From Candidatus Zixiibacteriota bacterium (GTDB lineage Bacteria; Zixibacteria; MSB-5A5; GN15; JAAZOE01), in contig JAZGGI010000031.1 in the NCBI GenBank assembly GCA_036480375.1, positions 1 to 62,498 on the forward strand: a DNA stretch of 62,498 bases, in the 5' to 3' direction. The position numbers were made by a program, and so were the translations under genes. The notes beneath the pieces were generated by a model that was given only the letters and a program-made list of their open reading frames with translations, was not told the origin of the DNA and did no database searches. Shown piece by piece: positions 42,553-52,681 of this stretch (position 1 is its first letter; each line of letters opens with the position of its first letter).

Positions 42553-43536
42553 TTACCTATTCAATTGATTTATAAGATTATCCGCCCTCAAAGCAGCGTC
42601 TTCGATTCTCTGAACGGAAAAGTAATCGGCCACCATTTTCTCACTAAAGTCCTGATACACATCCTTCGTTTGTTTCAGTTTTTGCCCGAATAATAAAAAA
42701 TCTACCCCCGCCTCGAACGCGCGCAAAGCGAGATTCGGTGCCGTATCAATTTCCAAGGCACCCAACATTAGCAAATCATCGGTAATTACCGCGTTTTCAA
42801 ATTTGAGTTTTTGCTTCAACCATTCATTTATTACAACTCGTGAAACCACCGCCGGGTTTTCATCTACCCTGGGTATATTCAAATGAGTTACCATGATACT
42901 ATCCACCCCATGCGATGCAATATCAGAAAATGGACGGAGCTCAAACTCAAAAAAATCTTTCTCTGACAGGTTGCATTGCGATAGTGACAGATGCGGATCA
43001 TTTTCCGACCGGCCCAATCCCGGAAAATGCTTACCGCAGCACAATAATCCCATCTCATGATGAATGTCGATAGTAACTCTCGCATAACGCGATACGATTT
43101 CGGGATCGTCGGAAAAGGTCCGCGTATCGAGAACATGTTCGTCATCGGTATCGAATAAGTCAACCGTTGGCACGAGATTAATATTTATCCCAGTTTCATG
43201 TAGTTCTTCACACACCCGTTTCAAATCATCGCGATATTGGTCAAACTTGTTGTGATATCCGTAATAGCGAGGAGACTCCAGACCGGGGAAATTGCGCTTG
43301 AACCGCCGCACGCAGCCTCCCTCCTGGTCCACAGCAACGATTAATTTTCGCCCCAGAGACTTTTTGAAATCTCTCAGCCAGCTTTTAAGACTGCTCCTGT
43401 CTTCGCAATGATTGCCGAAAAGAATAATGCCACTGATGTGATTGTCCTGTATAAAAGAAAGGGTTTCGTCACACGGTAAATTTTCCGGAAAAGAAATAAT
43501 AAAAAATTTTCCGGGATGTAATGCGGCATCGTTCAT
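42553..43536 (-). CDS. nagZ: Glycoside hydrolase family 3 beta-N-acetylhexosaminidase, NagZ-like
   Basis: 327 residues, no signal peptide, so probably cytoplasmic. GIILFGNHCED, LIVAVDQEGGCVRRF, CGKHFPGLGRSENDPHLSL (containing the His of the His-Asp acid/base loop), VMVTHLNIP-like VSIMVTHLN, and ITDDLLMLGAL with the nucleophile Asp match NagZ. It would release GlcNAc from GlcNAc-anhydroMurNAc products taken up from the wall. It is first in a six-gene operon whose fifth gene is anmK, the next step in the same pathway; this supports the assignment. Confidence 0.92.
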   Translation of the reverse strand: MNDAALHPGKFFIISFPENLPCDETLSFIQDNHISGIILFGNHCEDRSSLKSWLRDFKKSLGRKLIVAVDQEGGCVRRFKRNFPGLESPRYYGYHNKFDQYRDDLKRVCEELHETGININLVPTVDLFDTDDEHVLDTRTFSDDPEIVSRYARVTIDIHHEMGLLCCGKHFPGLGRSENDPHLSLSQCNLSEKDFFEFELRPFSDIASHGVDSIMVTHLNIPRVDENPAVVSRVVINEWLKQKLKFENAVITDDLLMLGALEIDTAPNLALRAFEAGVDFLLFGQKLKQTKDVYQDFSEKMVADYFSVQRIEDAALRADNLINQLNR

Positions 43537-43577
43537 GATGTACCAATATATGAAAATTGTTAGGGAGTTTCAAAGAA

Positions 43578-45140
43578 TCAAACGGTGCAGACAGTATTTT
43601 TTCCGGACCCTTTGGCGCGATACATCGCCTGATCGACGGCGTTGACAAGCTCTTCTTCGGTTAACCCATTTTCAGGATAGCTGCTGACCCCGACCGATAC
43701 GGTTACTTTCAAATCAGGTATTCCGTCACCGCCAAATTCCGCTAATTCTACTTCTTTGCGGATTCGTTCGGCAATTTTCAACGCTTCACGCTCAATAGTC
43801 TGGGGTAATATGACAATAAATTCTTCTCCGCCATATCGGCAAAGGATATCAACATCTCGAATTCCACACCGAATCACATCGACAAGTTTAGTTAAAACAT
43901 GATTTCCAACCTCATGACCGTAATTGTCATTAAATTTCTTAAACCAGTCAATATCGAGCATAATGAGTGATAACGGTTGATCATATCTGACCGCCCTTCT
44001 CTTTTCTTCCCTGATTTTATCCGAGAAGTAGCGATAATTATAAATTCCGGTCAGATCATCGATGATTGTCAATTCTTCTGTCTTGCGGTGCAGGATAGCG
44101 TTTTCCAGAGCCATCGCCGCCGAACGAGCCAATACCGACAGAAAAGCTTCGTCTCGCTCATCAAATACTCCGCGACGGGGCGATTCGGCGCATAAAAGAC
44201 CGGTGGCTCGGCCATGAGTCACCATCGGTACCAGCATCGCCGACCGGGCCGATTTGAGCAATGACTGATAATCATTACGTTTGGATAAATCAACTACCCG
44301 AACCGGTTCACCGGCATCGACGACTCGATAAGCCAACTGCATTTCGTCCCGCCCGGCCTTTTTCAGACGGGTTTCCTTCTTGCCGCCGATGAGCCGGCCT
44401 CGATAAATTAAGCTTTTGCCCGGCCCGGTCAACAAAATGCCCAGCGCCGGGTAATCGAGAACTCGCTCGCCAATCTTTATAATCTCTTCAATAATTTGAT
44501 CAAAATCCAATATCCCCGCCAGAATACGACTGTTTTCATACACCATCTCAAGCTGGGCATGAGTTTTTTCCAACTCGCTGGTCCGGCGATTCAGGGTATT
44601 GAATACTTTTAGTAAGCGGCCTTCCGAGCGCCTGATATATTCGGCGACATAATTGACAGTCAAGGCGTAAAACCAGATGGCCACAAAATGCAACGAAAAA
44701 ACAAGCGGGTCCAGTCGATCCAAGGATTGGTAATTACCAGCAAGAAATGAAGTGGTAATAAAAAAACAGAGTAGTAATGTTGGTTTAGTGGGCATCATAT
44801 AGGCGCCGAGTGATACTACGAGAAAATAGAAAATATAGAACTCAGAGTGGAGGCCACCCGTATAATGAATTATTCCCGTAATCAGAATGACATCGATGGC
44901 AATCGCCATTAAATATAAATTAGAGTTGACGGAACTTTTTTTGGTATTAAGATACCACCAGACGCAATACAGACCAATCTCCACCCCTAACAGAATAGCC
45001 AGGGGCGTGAAATTCTGCTTGGCCAGATCGCCAAAAATAAGATACGCGGTCACTCCCAATATGATAATCAGGCGTGTGAATAGATGGAGCGATTCTACGC
45101 GCGGTAATATAGATCGCGATTCACGATATATTAGTTTCAT
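43578..45140 (-). CDS. Membrane GAF-GGDEF diguanylate cyclase
   Basis: About 520 residues from ATG 45140. Five to six membrane helices fill the first 170 residues, then a coiled-coil linker, a GAF domain (about 205-355) and a GGDEF domain (about 362-525). The active motif is RYGGEEF (442-446 counted from the longer TTG start) and an RxxD inhibitory site (Arg433, Asp436) lies six residues before, so it should make cyclic di-GMP with product inhibition. The membrane/GAF part probably senses a ligand. It lies near the nagZ operon on the same strand but with its own leader. Confidence 0.92.
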   Translation of the reverse strand: MKLIYRESRSILPRVESLHLFTRLIIILGVTAYLIFGDLAKQNFTPLAILLGVEIGLYCVWWYLNTKKSSVNSNLYLMAIAIDVILITGIIHYTGGLHSEFYIFYFLVVSLGAYMMPTKPTLLLCFFITTSFLAGNYQSLDRLDPLVFSLHFVAIWFYALTVNYVAEYIRRSEGRLLKVFNTLNRRTSELEKTHAQLEMVYENSRILAGILDFDQIIEEIIKIGERVLDYPALGILLTGPGKSLIYRGRLIGGKKETRLKKAGRDEMQLAYRVVDAGEPVRVVDLSKRNDYQSLLKSARSAMLVPMVTHGRATGLLCAESPRRGVFDERDEAFLSVLARSAAMALENAILHRKTEELTIIDDLTGIYNYRYFSDKIREEKRRAVRYDQPLSLIMLDIDWFKKFNDNYGHEVGNHVLTKLVDVIRCGIRDVDILCRYGGEEFIVILPQTIEREALKIAERIRKEVELAEFGGDGIPDLKVTVSVGVSSYPENGLTEEELVNAVDQAMYRAKGSGKNTVCTV

Positions 45141-45248
45141 ATTCTGTCCACTCAAGCTGCCTCAATATCAAATATCGGCCGAGGGGACTAAAATATTAAC
45201 CCGTTAAACTCTAACAGATTATAAGAGAAGAAAACTTAGATTAATCGC

Positions 45249-46987
45249 TTACCGAACATGTCGGGCGGGGCGGCTTTGAGTAGTTATGGATCTTATTGAT
45301 ATAACAACCACGCCAAATGATAAACTCAGGAGAATAATATCGGCAATTATCAAGATCATATTGCCCGATGGTAAGTAAGTATTGACCAATAAATAAATTA
45401 ACGAAGCCAAGGTAGTAGTCACCATAAAGATCGCCGGAATCAAAGCAAACCAGTTTTTTCTGCCCTTTTGAAAGAGCCAGGCCGATACGGCGATTAACGC
45501 CAAGGCCGCCATTAACTGATTGGCCGTTCCAAACAGGGGCCAGATTAGTCTAAAGGTATTGAAATAAGCCAAAAGAAACATGATTATGACCGAGAGCCCC
45601 GAATTGAACCAGAATTTTTTTAACAGTGCTGGTACCGGATTAAAAATCAGCGACCAAAATTCTTCGAACAGGTAACGATTTAATCTCACGGCCGAATCAA
45701 GGGTTGTAACGACAAATCCCTCGATTAATAAAATACCCAGTATGGCTCCGATGGAAATCGGTATTCCAAGACTGCTGTTTATTAATCCCCCAACTGCCAG
45801 GGCAAACGCCAAAACCGGATTGGAACCTGAATCAGACCAGACGATATTCAAATAATCCGAATATCCTAAAGACGATGCCAGTGCCAGAAGAACCAGAACC
45901 GCCAGAGCTCCCTCAAGGATCATGCCCCCATATCCAATTTGGCGAGCCGATGATTCATCCCGAACCTGCTTGCTTGATGTCCCTGATGCTACTAATGAAT
46001 GAAACCCGGAGATTGCTCCACAGGCGATGGTAATCATGAGCATTGGCCATACAAAACCCAGGTGTTCAATTCCCGCTCGCAGAGAAAAAGCCGGAAACGA
46101 AATAGTCAATCCCGCAAAGCCACCGATAATAATTGACAATACCAGCGCAATCATACCCCCGTACAGTATTTGGACATTAGTAAAATCGCGGGGCTGCAGG
46201 ATCACCCAGACCGGCGCTCCGGCCGCAAATAAGACATAAATTGATATAATTATCATCCACGCCGTTGGCGGCAAATTGATAGGAAAATTAAAACCGATGA
46301 TTATTGATATGGCGCATACAACCGCGGCCAGAAGATATCCCATAACCATTTTCATCGATTTGCGATAAATCAAAAATCCCAACAGAGGCGAAAAGAGGGT
46401 AATAATAATCACCGAGGTTGAAGCGATACCACCGATAATACCCATCGGTTGACCATTTACTTCGGTCGTCTTTAGCAGGGATTGTCCGGCCTCTAATGAT
46501 AATTTTGATAATGGCCACATCGATGTTAATGATATCGCCGTCATGCTCAAAAATGCCGAAGTCACCAGAAAGATCATAATGAGGGTAAAGGCGAGAAACA
46601 AAAACATGCCGGTCCTTCCCAGAGAAATACCCGCGATTTCCCCGATTGATTTACCTCCCTCTCGGATAGAAGCGAAAAGCGTCGAATAATCATGAACGGC
46701 TCCAAAGAAACAGTCCCCAAAACGACCCAAAGCCAGGCCGGAGCGAAGCCATAGAGAATACCAATCGTCGGACCAATAATCGGACCCGCTCCCGCGATTG
46801 TGGAAAAATGATGGGCAAACAATATATGCGTCCGAGTCGGTATAAAATCTTTGTTATCATTCCGGCTTTTAGCCGGGGTTTGAATAGAATCGTCCTCGCC
46901 TAATCGCTCAGCTACATATCGGCCGTAGAATCTGTATCCCAGCCAAAAGATTAAATAAGCCCCCAGGAATGGAATCAATATATTCAT
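45249..46987 (-). pseudogene. cstA: Carbon starvation protein CstA, split by a one-base frameshift
   Basis: Two overlapping frames make one CstA membrane transporter of about 580 residues. The first (from ATG 46987, MNILIPFLGAYLIFWLGYRF) holds THILFAHHFSTIAGAGPIIGP, ending correctly at AWLWVVLGT. The second continues correctly from FFGAVHDYSTLF and SIREGGKSIGEI to the end at 45249. The frames meet at a T run (46708-46710 on the plus strand reads AAA); adding one T there restores the expected V-FFGAVHDYS join. CstA imports peptides or pyruvate under carbon limitation. A sequencing or assembly error in the T run is as likely as a real mutation. Confidence 0.85.
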
Positions 46988-47132
46988 AGGCCATCCAAAA
47001 CACAGGGAAAACAACCCACAGAATTTTAGTTGCTCTCACTCATCAAGATAACAATCTTATTTATACTCTACAAGCGGGATAACAGATTTGAAACTATGCT
47101 TTTCAATATGCGTAAATATTGCTGAGAGGCAG

Positions 47133-48347
47133 ATGGAATATATGGTTAAGAAGCGGGACAATAACAAATTACTTATCCTCGTCGGGGTTTTATTATGTTG
47201 CCTATCAGCATATAGCGATTCCGGCGCCTTTGAATTTTCTAATCGTAATCGCTATACCTTGCCACCCAATGATACGATCCCCGGCGATCTGTATTTAACC
47301 TGCGGGGGAGCTTCATTCCCATATTCCTGGACCCGCTCTGACGACGGCGGTCGCGGGGGAGCCTTTATAGACGGGACTATTCTGGGCGACCTTTCCATGG
47401 CCGGAGGGAAACTGAATTTTTCCGGTCTGATTAAGGGCAATCTAAACTGCGCCAGCCAGTCTACTTTTATTAGGGGAAATATTGAGCGTTCGGCGCGAAT
47501 AGCCTGTCAGGAAATTACGGTCGTGGGGAAAATAGGCATCGACGCCATTATTTTAGCCAGTCGAGTCGAACTTGGCAGTTCCTCTCGAATTGGTAATGAC
47601 GCCGCCATTACCGGCGGAGAAGTAAGAATCCTGGGAGATGTGGGCCGGGATTTGATTGTCCGTGGAGACGAAATTATCATAGCCGGGAAAATTGCCGGGG
47701 ATCTGGATATTGAGGCAAACATCGTAACAATTGAATACCCCGCGGAAATTAGCGGAAATGTATCATACAAAAGCCCGAAGAAAATAAGAATCTCAGATGA
47801 TGTGATTATCGAAGGCGATGTTAAATGGCATCGGGTAGAAAAAGATATTGAGGTTGATAAAGGTATTGACTGGTATACCCGGTCGTTTTTCATGTTCTGT
47901 ACGCTTGTCGTCGGCCTGATTATGATACCGCTGCTTAATCGCCATACACGTCTGGCATCCGAGCAAATCGGGAAAAAACCGCTTCAATGCCTGGGGATCG
48001 GTTTTGTCTTTATCTGCGCCGCCCCGATTGCCGCGATAATTCTGGCTATTACAGTTATTGGAATACCGGCCGCCCTCATTCTGGCGTTTTTATCTATTCT
48101 CTTTGCCTATATCGCCAAAATCTATTTTGCCATTTTCCTGGGATCATTTATTATCAACGCATTTCGCAAAGGAATCAAACCAAAACAAGGTTTCGCGTTT
48201 ATTCTCGGATTAATTGCCTTGACATTTTCATACACCGTACCCGTCATGGGATGGATAATATATTTTGGTTCTATGTTGTTCGGAGCGGGGGCGATTTTGC
48301 TCGGCGCTCACGAATGCCGTAAGCAATCGGCGAACCTAACCGGCTAA
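47133..48347 (+). CDS. Bactofilin-like (polymer-forming) protein with C-terminal membrane domain
   Basis: 404 residues from ATG 47133, chosen because GAGAGG lies just upstream. A hydrophobic export signal (LLILVGVLLCCLSAYS) is followed by a right-handed beta-helix of short repeats (GDLYLTCGG, GTILGDLSMAGGKLNFSG, GNLNCASQ, RIGNDAAITGGEVRILG). This resembles bactofilin/polymer-forming domains, though here probably outside the cytoplasm. From about residue 255 there are four or five membrane helices. Role in cell-shape or envelope scaffolding is inferred. It diverges from cstA, and its stop overlaps the stop of ggt by three bases. Confidence 0.8.
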   Translation: MEYMVKKRDNNKLLILVGVLLCCLSAYSDSGAFEFSNRNRYTLPPNDTIPGDLYLTCGGASFPYSWTRSDDGGRGGAFIDGTILGDLSMAGGKLNFSGLIKGNLNCASQSTFIRGNIERSARIACQEITVVGKIGIDAIILASRVELGSSSRIGNDAAITGGEVRILGDVGRDLIVRGDEIIIAGKIAGDLDIEANIVTIEYPAEISGNVSYKSPKKIRISDDVIIEGDVKWHRVEKDIEVDKGIDWYTRSFFMFCTLVVGLIMIPLLNRHTRLASEQIGKKPLQCLGIGFVFICAAPIAAIILAITVIGIPAALILAFLSILFAYIAKIYFAIFLGSFIINAFRKGIKPKQGFAFILGLIALTFSYTVPVMGWIIYFGSMLFGAGAILLGAHECRKQSANLTG

Positions 48348-50062
48348 TATCCACTAACGCTTCTACCTTCAGTCCGTATATCTGAAAAACCAACAATGAA
48401 ATGGTCGCCCGTCTGGAATGCCGCGGCGTTAACAATTCCCAGAGGCAGTCGTTCTTTTACGTTATGACCCCGTGAAATTAAATCCTGTATAGTTGATGCA
48501 TCCCAGCGTTCCTGCTCCATATACAAACTATCAGGCTGCCATTGATGATGAATTCTCGGGGCCAGAATGGCCTCTCCCAAGCTCATGCCAAAGATACGCT
48601 TATATATGATAGTCTGGGTAACCGCCGAAATAATCGTGGAACCGCCTGGAGATCCCAGGGCCATATACGGTTTGTTATTTCGAAAGACTATTGTAGGAGT
48701 CATGGATGATAACATCCGTTTGCCGGGTTCAATTTTATTGGCTTCTCCACCCACTAATCCAAAAGCATTGGCCTGCCCCGGTTTAATAGCGAAATCATCC
48801 ATTTCATTATTTAATAAAAAACCGCATCCTTCTACCACGGCCTTGCTGCCAAACGAAAGATTTATGGTATAAGTCAATGAGACAATATTGCCTGCGCTGT
48901 CGACCGCGACAAGGTGAGTCGTTTCCGTGGGCTCATAGCTGCCTTTGGGTACCCCGGGCAGTATTTCAGTTGAGGTCGAAGCCTTCGATTCATTTATGGA
49001 TTGAATCCTGGTCGCGAGATAATTTTTATCAAGGAGCTCCTTCGTAAAATCCTGAGTAAAATCCGGATCGCCCAGATATTTTTCACGATCGGCAAACGCT
49101 CTTCGAGAAGCCTCTGTAAATAGATGGAGATATTGCGGAGAGTCGGCCGTATATTTCTCCAACTCAAACTCATCCAGGATTGATAAGATCTGCCCCATAA
49201 CAATTCCGCCGGATGACGGCAATCCCGGGGCATAAATGTCCAGATCACGAAACTTAAAACTAACCGGATCGCGCCATTTCGGATTATAAGACGCCAAATC
49301 CTCTTCGGATATGACGCCGCCGTTGGCGGCGCAAAATTCTGCAATCTTGCGGGCTACTGTCCCGGTATAAAATCCGTCGCGACCATTTCTTTCAATTAAG
49401 CCCAGAGTCCAGGCCAAATCTTTTTGTATAAATTGGCTGCCCGATATTGGAGGACGCCCGTCCGGAAAAAATATTTCTGCTGTTGAGGGATACAGTGCCA
49501 AATCATCCGAATACTCAATAATGTATGACTCAAAATGATTGAGTATCGCAAACCCGGTATCGGCCAAATACCGGGCCGGAACTACCAATGACGACCATGG
49601 CATTCTTCCCAGACGCTTATGCATTTCAAATAATCCCGCTATTGTGCCGGGCGTCCCGGCCGAGAGCGGGCCGATTAGGGCTTTGTCTCTGTCAACATTT
49701 TCCTGAGAATCATAGTACATCTCCGGTTTAATTCCGGCCGGTGCCGTTTCCCGGAAATCAAGAAAACGAACTTCCTGAGATTCGGCCAGATAAATTAAGG
49801 CGAATCCTCCCCCACCAATATTTCCCGCCCGGGGGAGCGTTACGGCCAACGCCATAGCCGTTGCGCAGGCGGCATCGATCGCATTGCCGCCCGCTTTCAA
49901 AATTTCCAAACCTACATTCGCGGCCATGGGATCCGAGCAGACAACAACACCGTTACGAAAAATCTTTTCGGAGGCGACTTGCCCGCACGATGAGAAACTT
50001 GTCAGTACGAATATAAATGCTATCGGAATTAGAAAGAACCTGGGTCCTGCTTTCATAATCAA
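48344..50062 (-). CDS. ggt: Gamma-glutamyltransferase (gamma-glutamyl hydrolase)
   Basis: 572 residues with an export signal ending in a lipobox-like SFSSC, so perhaps a lipoprotein. The autocleavage threonine and following block TTHLVAVDSAGNIVSLTYTI are intact; the oxyanion and substrate blocks are GNIGGGGFALIY, LSSMTPTIV and LGSPGGSTIISAVTQ. It should transfer or hydrolyse the gamma-glutamyl group of glutathione-like substrates outside the cytoplasm. It follows a terminator and stands alone, converging on the bactofilin-like gene. Confidence 0.94.
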   Translation of the reverse strand: MIMKAGPRFFLIPIAFIFVLTSFSSCGQVASEKIFRNGVVVCSDPMAANVGLEILKAGGNAIDAACATAMALAVTLPRAGNIGGGGFALIYLAESQEVRFLDFRETAPAGIKPEMYYDSQENVDRDKALIGPLSAGTPGTIAGLFEMHKRLGRMPWSSLVVPARYLADTGFAILNHFESYIIEYSDDLALYPSTAEIFFPDGRPPISGSQFIQKDLAWTLGLIERNGRDGFYTGTVARKIAEFCAANGGVISEEDLASYNPKWRDPVSFKFRDLDIYAPGLPSSGGIVMGQILSILDEFELEKYTADSPQYLHLFTEASRRAFADREKYLGDPDFTQDFTKELLDKNYLATRIQSINESKASTSTEILPGVPKGSYEPTETTHLVAVDSAGNIVSLTYTINLSFGSKAVVEGCGFLLNNEMDDFAIKPGQANAFGLVGGEANKIEPGKRMLSSMTPTIVFRNNKPYMALGSPGGSTIISAVTQTIIYKRIFGMSLGEAILAPRIHHQWQPDSLYMEQERWDASTIQDLISRGHNVKERLPLGIVNAAAFQTGDHFIVGFSDIRTEGRSVSGY

Positions 50063-50080
50063 ACTCCAAATCTCAAAAAA

Positions 50081-50105
50081 AAAGCAACCGACTTTCGGCT
50101 GCTTT
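50081..50105 (-). terminator. Intrinsic terminator after the GH35-like gene
   Basis: An 11-bp stem (AAAGCAACCGA with TCGGCTGCTTT, one wobble) with a 3-base loop, followed on the minus strand by eight or more T (complement of 50075-50080). Confidence 0.9.
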
Positions 50106-50125
50106 AATCATAAGTCAATCTCATA

Positions 50126-52327
50126 TTACTTGGATATCAAAAACATTTTGGCGTCGGGAAAATCAATATTCAAAGATATTCCGTTTTTCAATTCGTCCAC
50201 GCTGGTCTTAATCGGTTCGTCTCGTTCAGCCGGATCCTCCGCGTCGTTATTTCCGAATTGATCGATCAATTTTATCTTGGTACCCTTAAATCCAACCTTA
50301 CGGAGATCGATGCGTAATAAAATATCCTTGTTCCTCATATCGGTCGCATCACTCAGGTCGCCGGCGGGAGGAGCCAATAAAAATAATACAAAATTCTTTT
50401 CGTTTTTATGCAAAACCACTTCGACATTAGGGTCCGAGACATATATCTGGCTGGATAATTTTGTCATCGCAAGAATTTGTTCAAGATGTTTGAGTTTTCT
50501 AAAGTCGCCTCCCGACGCTATATCATAACTAAAGAAAAATACTTTGCCTTTAAGCCGCGAAGATAGAACACCGACCGTCTTGCCCCTGGCAGTTGCCAGT
50601 TTCTTATTTTTGACGTCGGTAGTTCTGATAGTACCATAAATATATGATAGAAATGACTCGGATTTCTTAAAATCAATCGAGCCGATGCCCTCGCCAACTG
50701 TTGTCTTAATTCTAAGCTTCTTGGAAAGTGGTGAATTCTCTTTCCCTAATTCATCAAATTTAGGCATCAAGCCAACCAAAATTACATTAATCCCCTTTTC
50801 GGCTAACTGAATTATATTCTCCTGGGCTTTCTGCGACATGAATTCACAAATGGGAATCAGAACCGTTTTGAATTTATGTAGTTTTTCAGCGTCGGATATA
50901 TCGCCAACGCCATAATCAAAACACAGTCTGCTGAAATCTCGACAGGCACCGTTGAATGTTTCACGCAATAGCTTTTCAATATAGCCAAATACTTTGGGTT
51001 TATCAAACTCAGACAGCCACTGATAAGGCCGATAGAAGGCCGCCGCCAGAGAATTATCAGGCTCAATAACATTAACACCCATTTTGGGTATGGCAATATT
51101 CAGTCGCTTAATTATTTCAAAACCGGTTCCGATTGCTCCATCGTGATCAATAGGAGCGCCGTACCAATGATCACGATTGACAAACATATAATGATTGAAA
51201 CCCTTAAATCCACCTGCCAATCCGGCCGCGATAAAAAATCTCCTTCGACCGTCTGTAATAGGAAACATATGCTCGGATTCTTTCTTGTCCGACGTCATAC
51301 TCCCCGATATAAATGACGGCGCCCAGGCGAAATTGGTCATGGTTCGCATATAGCGAGCCTTTTGCAGAAGATCGAACGCCGTACCGTCGGGAAATACTGA
51401 TGCCCCAAGCAAATGCTCCTCATCCCCCTCTGTTTTTAACGAAAATGCAGGTAAGGGATGCTCGCTCTTGAAATAGAGAGAACGAAAGAAAAACGGCAGG
51501 ACAGTGTATGATTTAAATAAATCCTCCATGCTGCTTAAAAATTCCGAAAGATACCATTCTTTGAATAAAAACCAGTCAAACACCTTGGGCATGTGCTTCA
51601 AATCAAATCCGGTAAAATCCCGAGGCGGCTCAACCTGAGTAAAATCTTTGTTTTTCTCTTTATATAAAGTATTAAGGTTCTTTATCTCGCCATATTTCTG
51701 ATCAAGAAAGGCCGGATAGAGCGATTTGATGACATAGTCGTTATAATCGGCATCACCGGCTCCGGTGCGGTGACAAAACGATGTCTCAAAATCGAACTCC
51801 ACCATGAATGCCGGGCCCCGCGGATGAATATAATTGCGCGTCGTTTCAATAAGGTTCTTAAAATAATTCTTAAGATAATGCTGAAAATGAGGATGCATGT
51901 AGCTGACAAGCTTACCTCCCGCTACGCCGGTAGAGTCTATCAGCGTTATTTCATCGTCATTGGCATCGCGGGCCAAAAGTTCGGGATCATTAACGACAAA
52001 ATCAGGAATACCACCGTTTTTCCATTGTCCTGAAATCCACGGTCCCGGTCTCAAAATCACTTTGAATCCAAATTCTCTCGCCAGTTCCAAAAAAACTACT
52101 AAATCTTTCCTTGAATCCTGAAATCCGTTAAAATCTATGTCTTTGTTTCGGCTCTGATGCAAATTCCAGGGTACGGCAGTAGAAATAATTCTAAACCCAG
52201 CCCTCTTAATTCGTTCGAAGCATATCGACCAATATCTCTTTTCTACCCGGAAATAGTGCATTTCCACAGAAAATGGATAGTAAATATCTTTGCCGATAGT
52301 CAACCGGTTTTGATCAACGCCTAACAT
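50126..52327 (-). CDS. Beta-galactosidase-like glycoside hydrolase (GH35/GH42 clan A)
   Basis: 733 residues, no signal peptide. The TIM-barrel start is VEMHYFRVEKRYWSICFERI, followed by STAVPWNLHQ, GFKVILRPGPWISGQW and IPDF, as in GH35. The acid/base region, usually VENEYG, reads VEFDFET (176-182), with Asp179 where the second Glu is expected or Glu181 with a shift; activity is therefore uncertain. The C-terminal half has a glutamine amidotransferase-like segment (LIPICEFMSQKAQENII, VILVGLMPKF), as in GH42-type proteins. The sugar target is not evident. It is followed by a terminator and ggt. Confidence 0.78.
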   Translation of the reverse strand: MLGVDQNRLTIGKDIYYPFSVEMHYFRVEKRYWSICFERIKRAGFRIISTAVPWNLHQSRNKDIDFNGFQDSRKDLVVFLELAREFGFKVILRPGPWISGQWKNGGIPDFVVNDPELLARDANDDEITLIDSTGVAGGKLVSYMHPHFQHYLKNYFKNLIETTRNYIHPRGPAFMVEFDFETSFCHRTGAGDADYNDYVIKSLYPAFLDQKYGEIKNLNTLYKEKNKDFTQVEPPRDFTGFDLKHMPKVFDWFLFKEWYLSEFLSSMEDLFKSYTVLPFFFRSLYFKSEHPLPAFSLKTEGDEEHLLGASVFPDGTAFDLLQKARYMRTMTNFAWAPSFISGSMTSDKKESEHMFPITDGRRRFFIAAGLAGGFKGFNHYMFVNRDHWYGAPIDHDGAIGTGFEIIKRLNIAIPKMGVNVIEPDNSLAAAFYRPYQWLSEFDKPKVFGYIEKLLRETFNGACRDFSRLCFDYGVGDISDAEKLHKFKTVLIPICEFMSQKAQENIIQLAEKGINVILVGLMPKFDELGKENSPLSKKLRIKTTVGEGIGSIDFKKSESFLSYIYGTIRTTDVKNKKLATARGKTVGVLSSRLKGKVFFFSYDIASGGDFRKLKHLEQILAMTKLSSQIYVSDPNVEVVLHKNEKNFVLFLLAPPAGDLSDATDMRNKDILLRIDLRKVGFKGTKIKLIDQFGNNDAEDPAERDEPIKTSVDELKNGISLNIDFPDAKMFLISK

Positions 52328-52681
52328 ATAACTCCTTGATTTTCAACCATATAAAAAACTGGCCCATTAAGCCGTGATATGATTTTAACAAAATTAACCC
52401 GAAAAGTCAATAAAAAACATTTTTTGGAGCCAAATACCTCTCTCCAAGTCTTTGTGTTGCAAACAGTTTTATTGTATTACCTTGAATTGCATGATCTTTC
52501 AATAGTGAATTTTTTCACTCCAGGAAAAAATTTATATAAAGTTTATTGTTCAATACATAAGTTGTTATTAAATAGTCATTTACATGAAATCACATGTTGC
52601 GTGTGTATCTTGACGAATAAGTTATTGTATATTATTCAGTTATAGAATTTGGAAATTAGTGTCATGAATTAAAATGTGAGG
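52328..52681. other. AT-rich intergenic stretch
   Basis: Between the GH35-like start and the end of the next secreted protein. No gene, clear terminator, RNA or repeat could be recognised. It probably contains the promoter of the GH35-like gene. Confidence 0.5.

Noticed and set aside
46700-46715. Programmed -1 frameshift in cstA
   Set aside because: The bases around the join do not form a slippery heptamer and no downstream stem is evident; a one-base loss in a T run is simpler.
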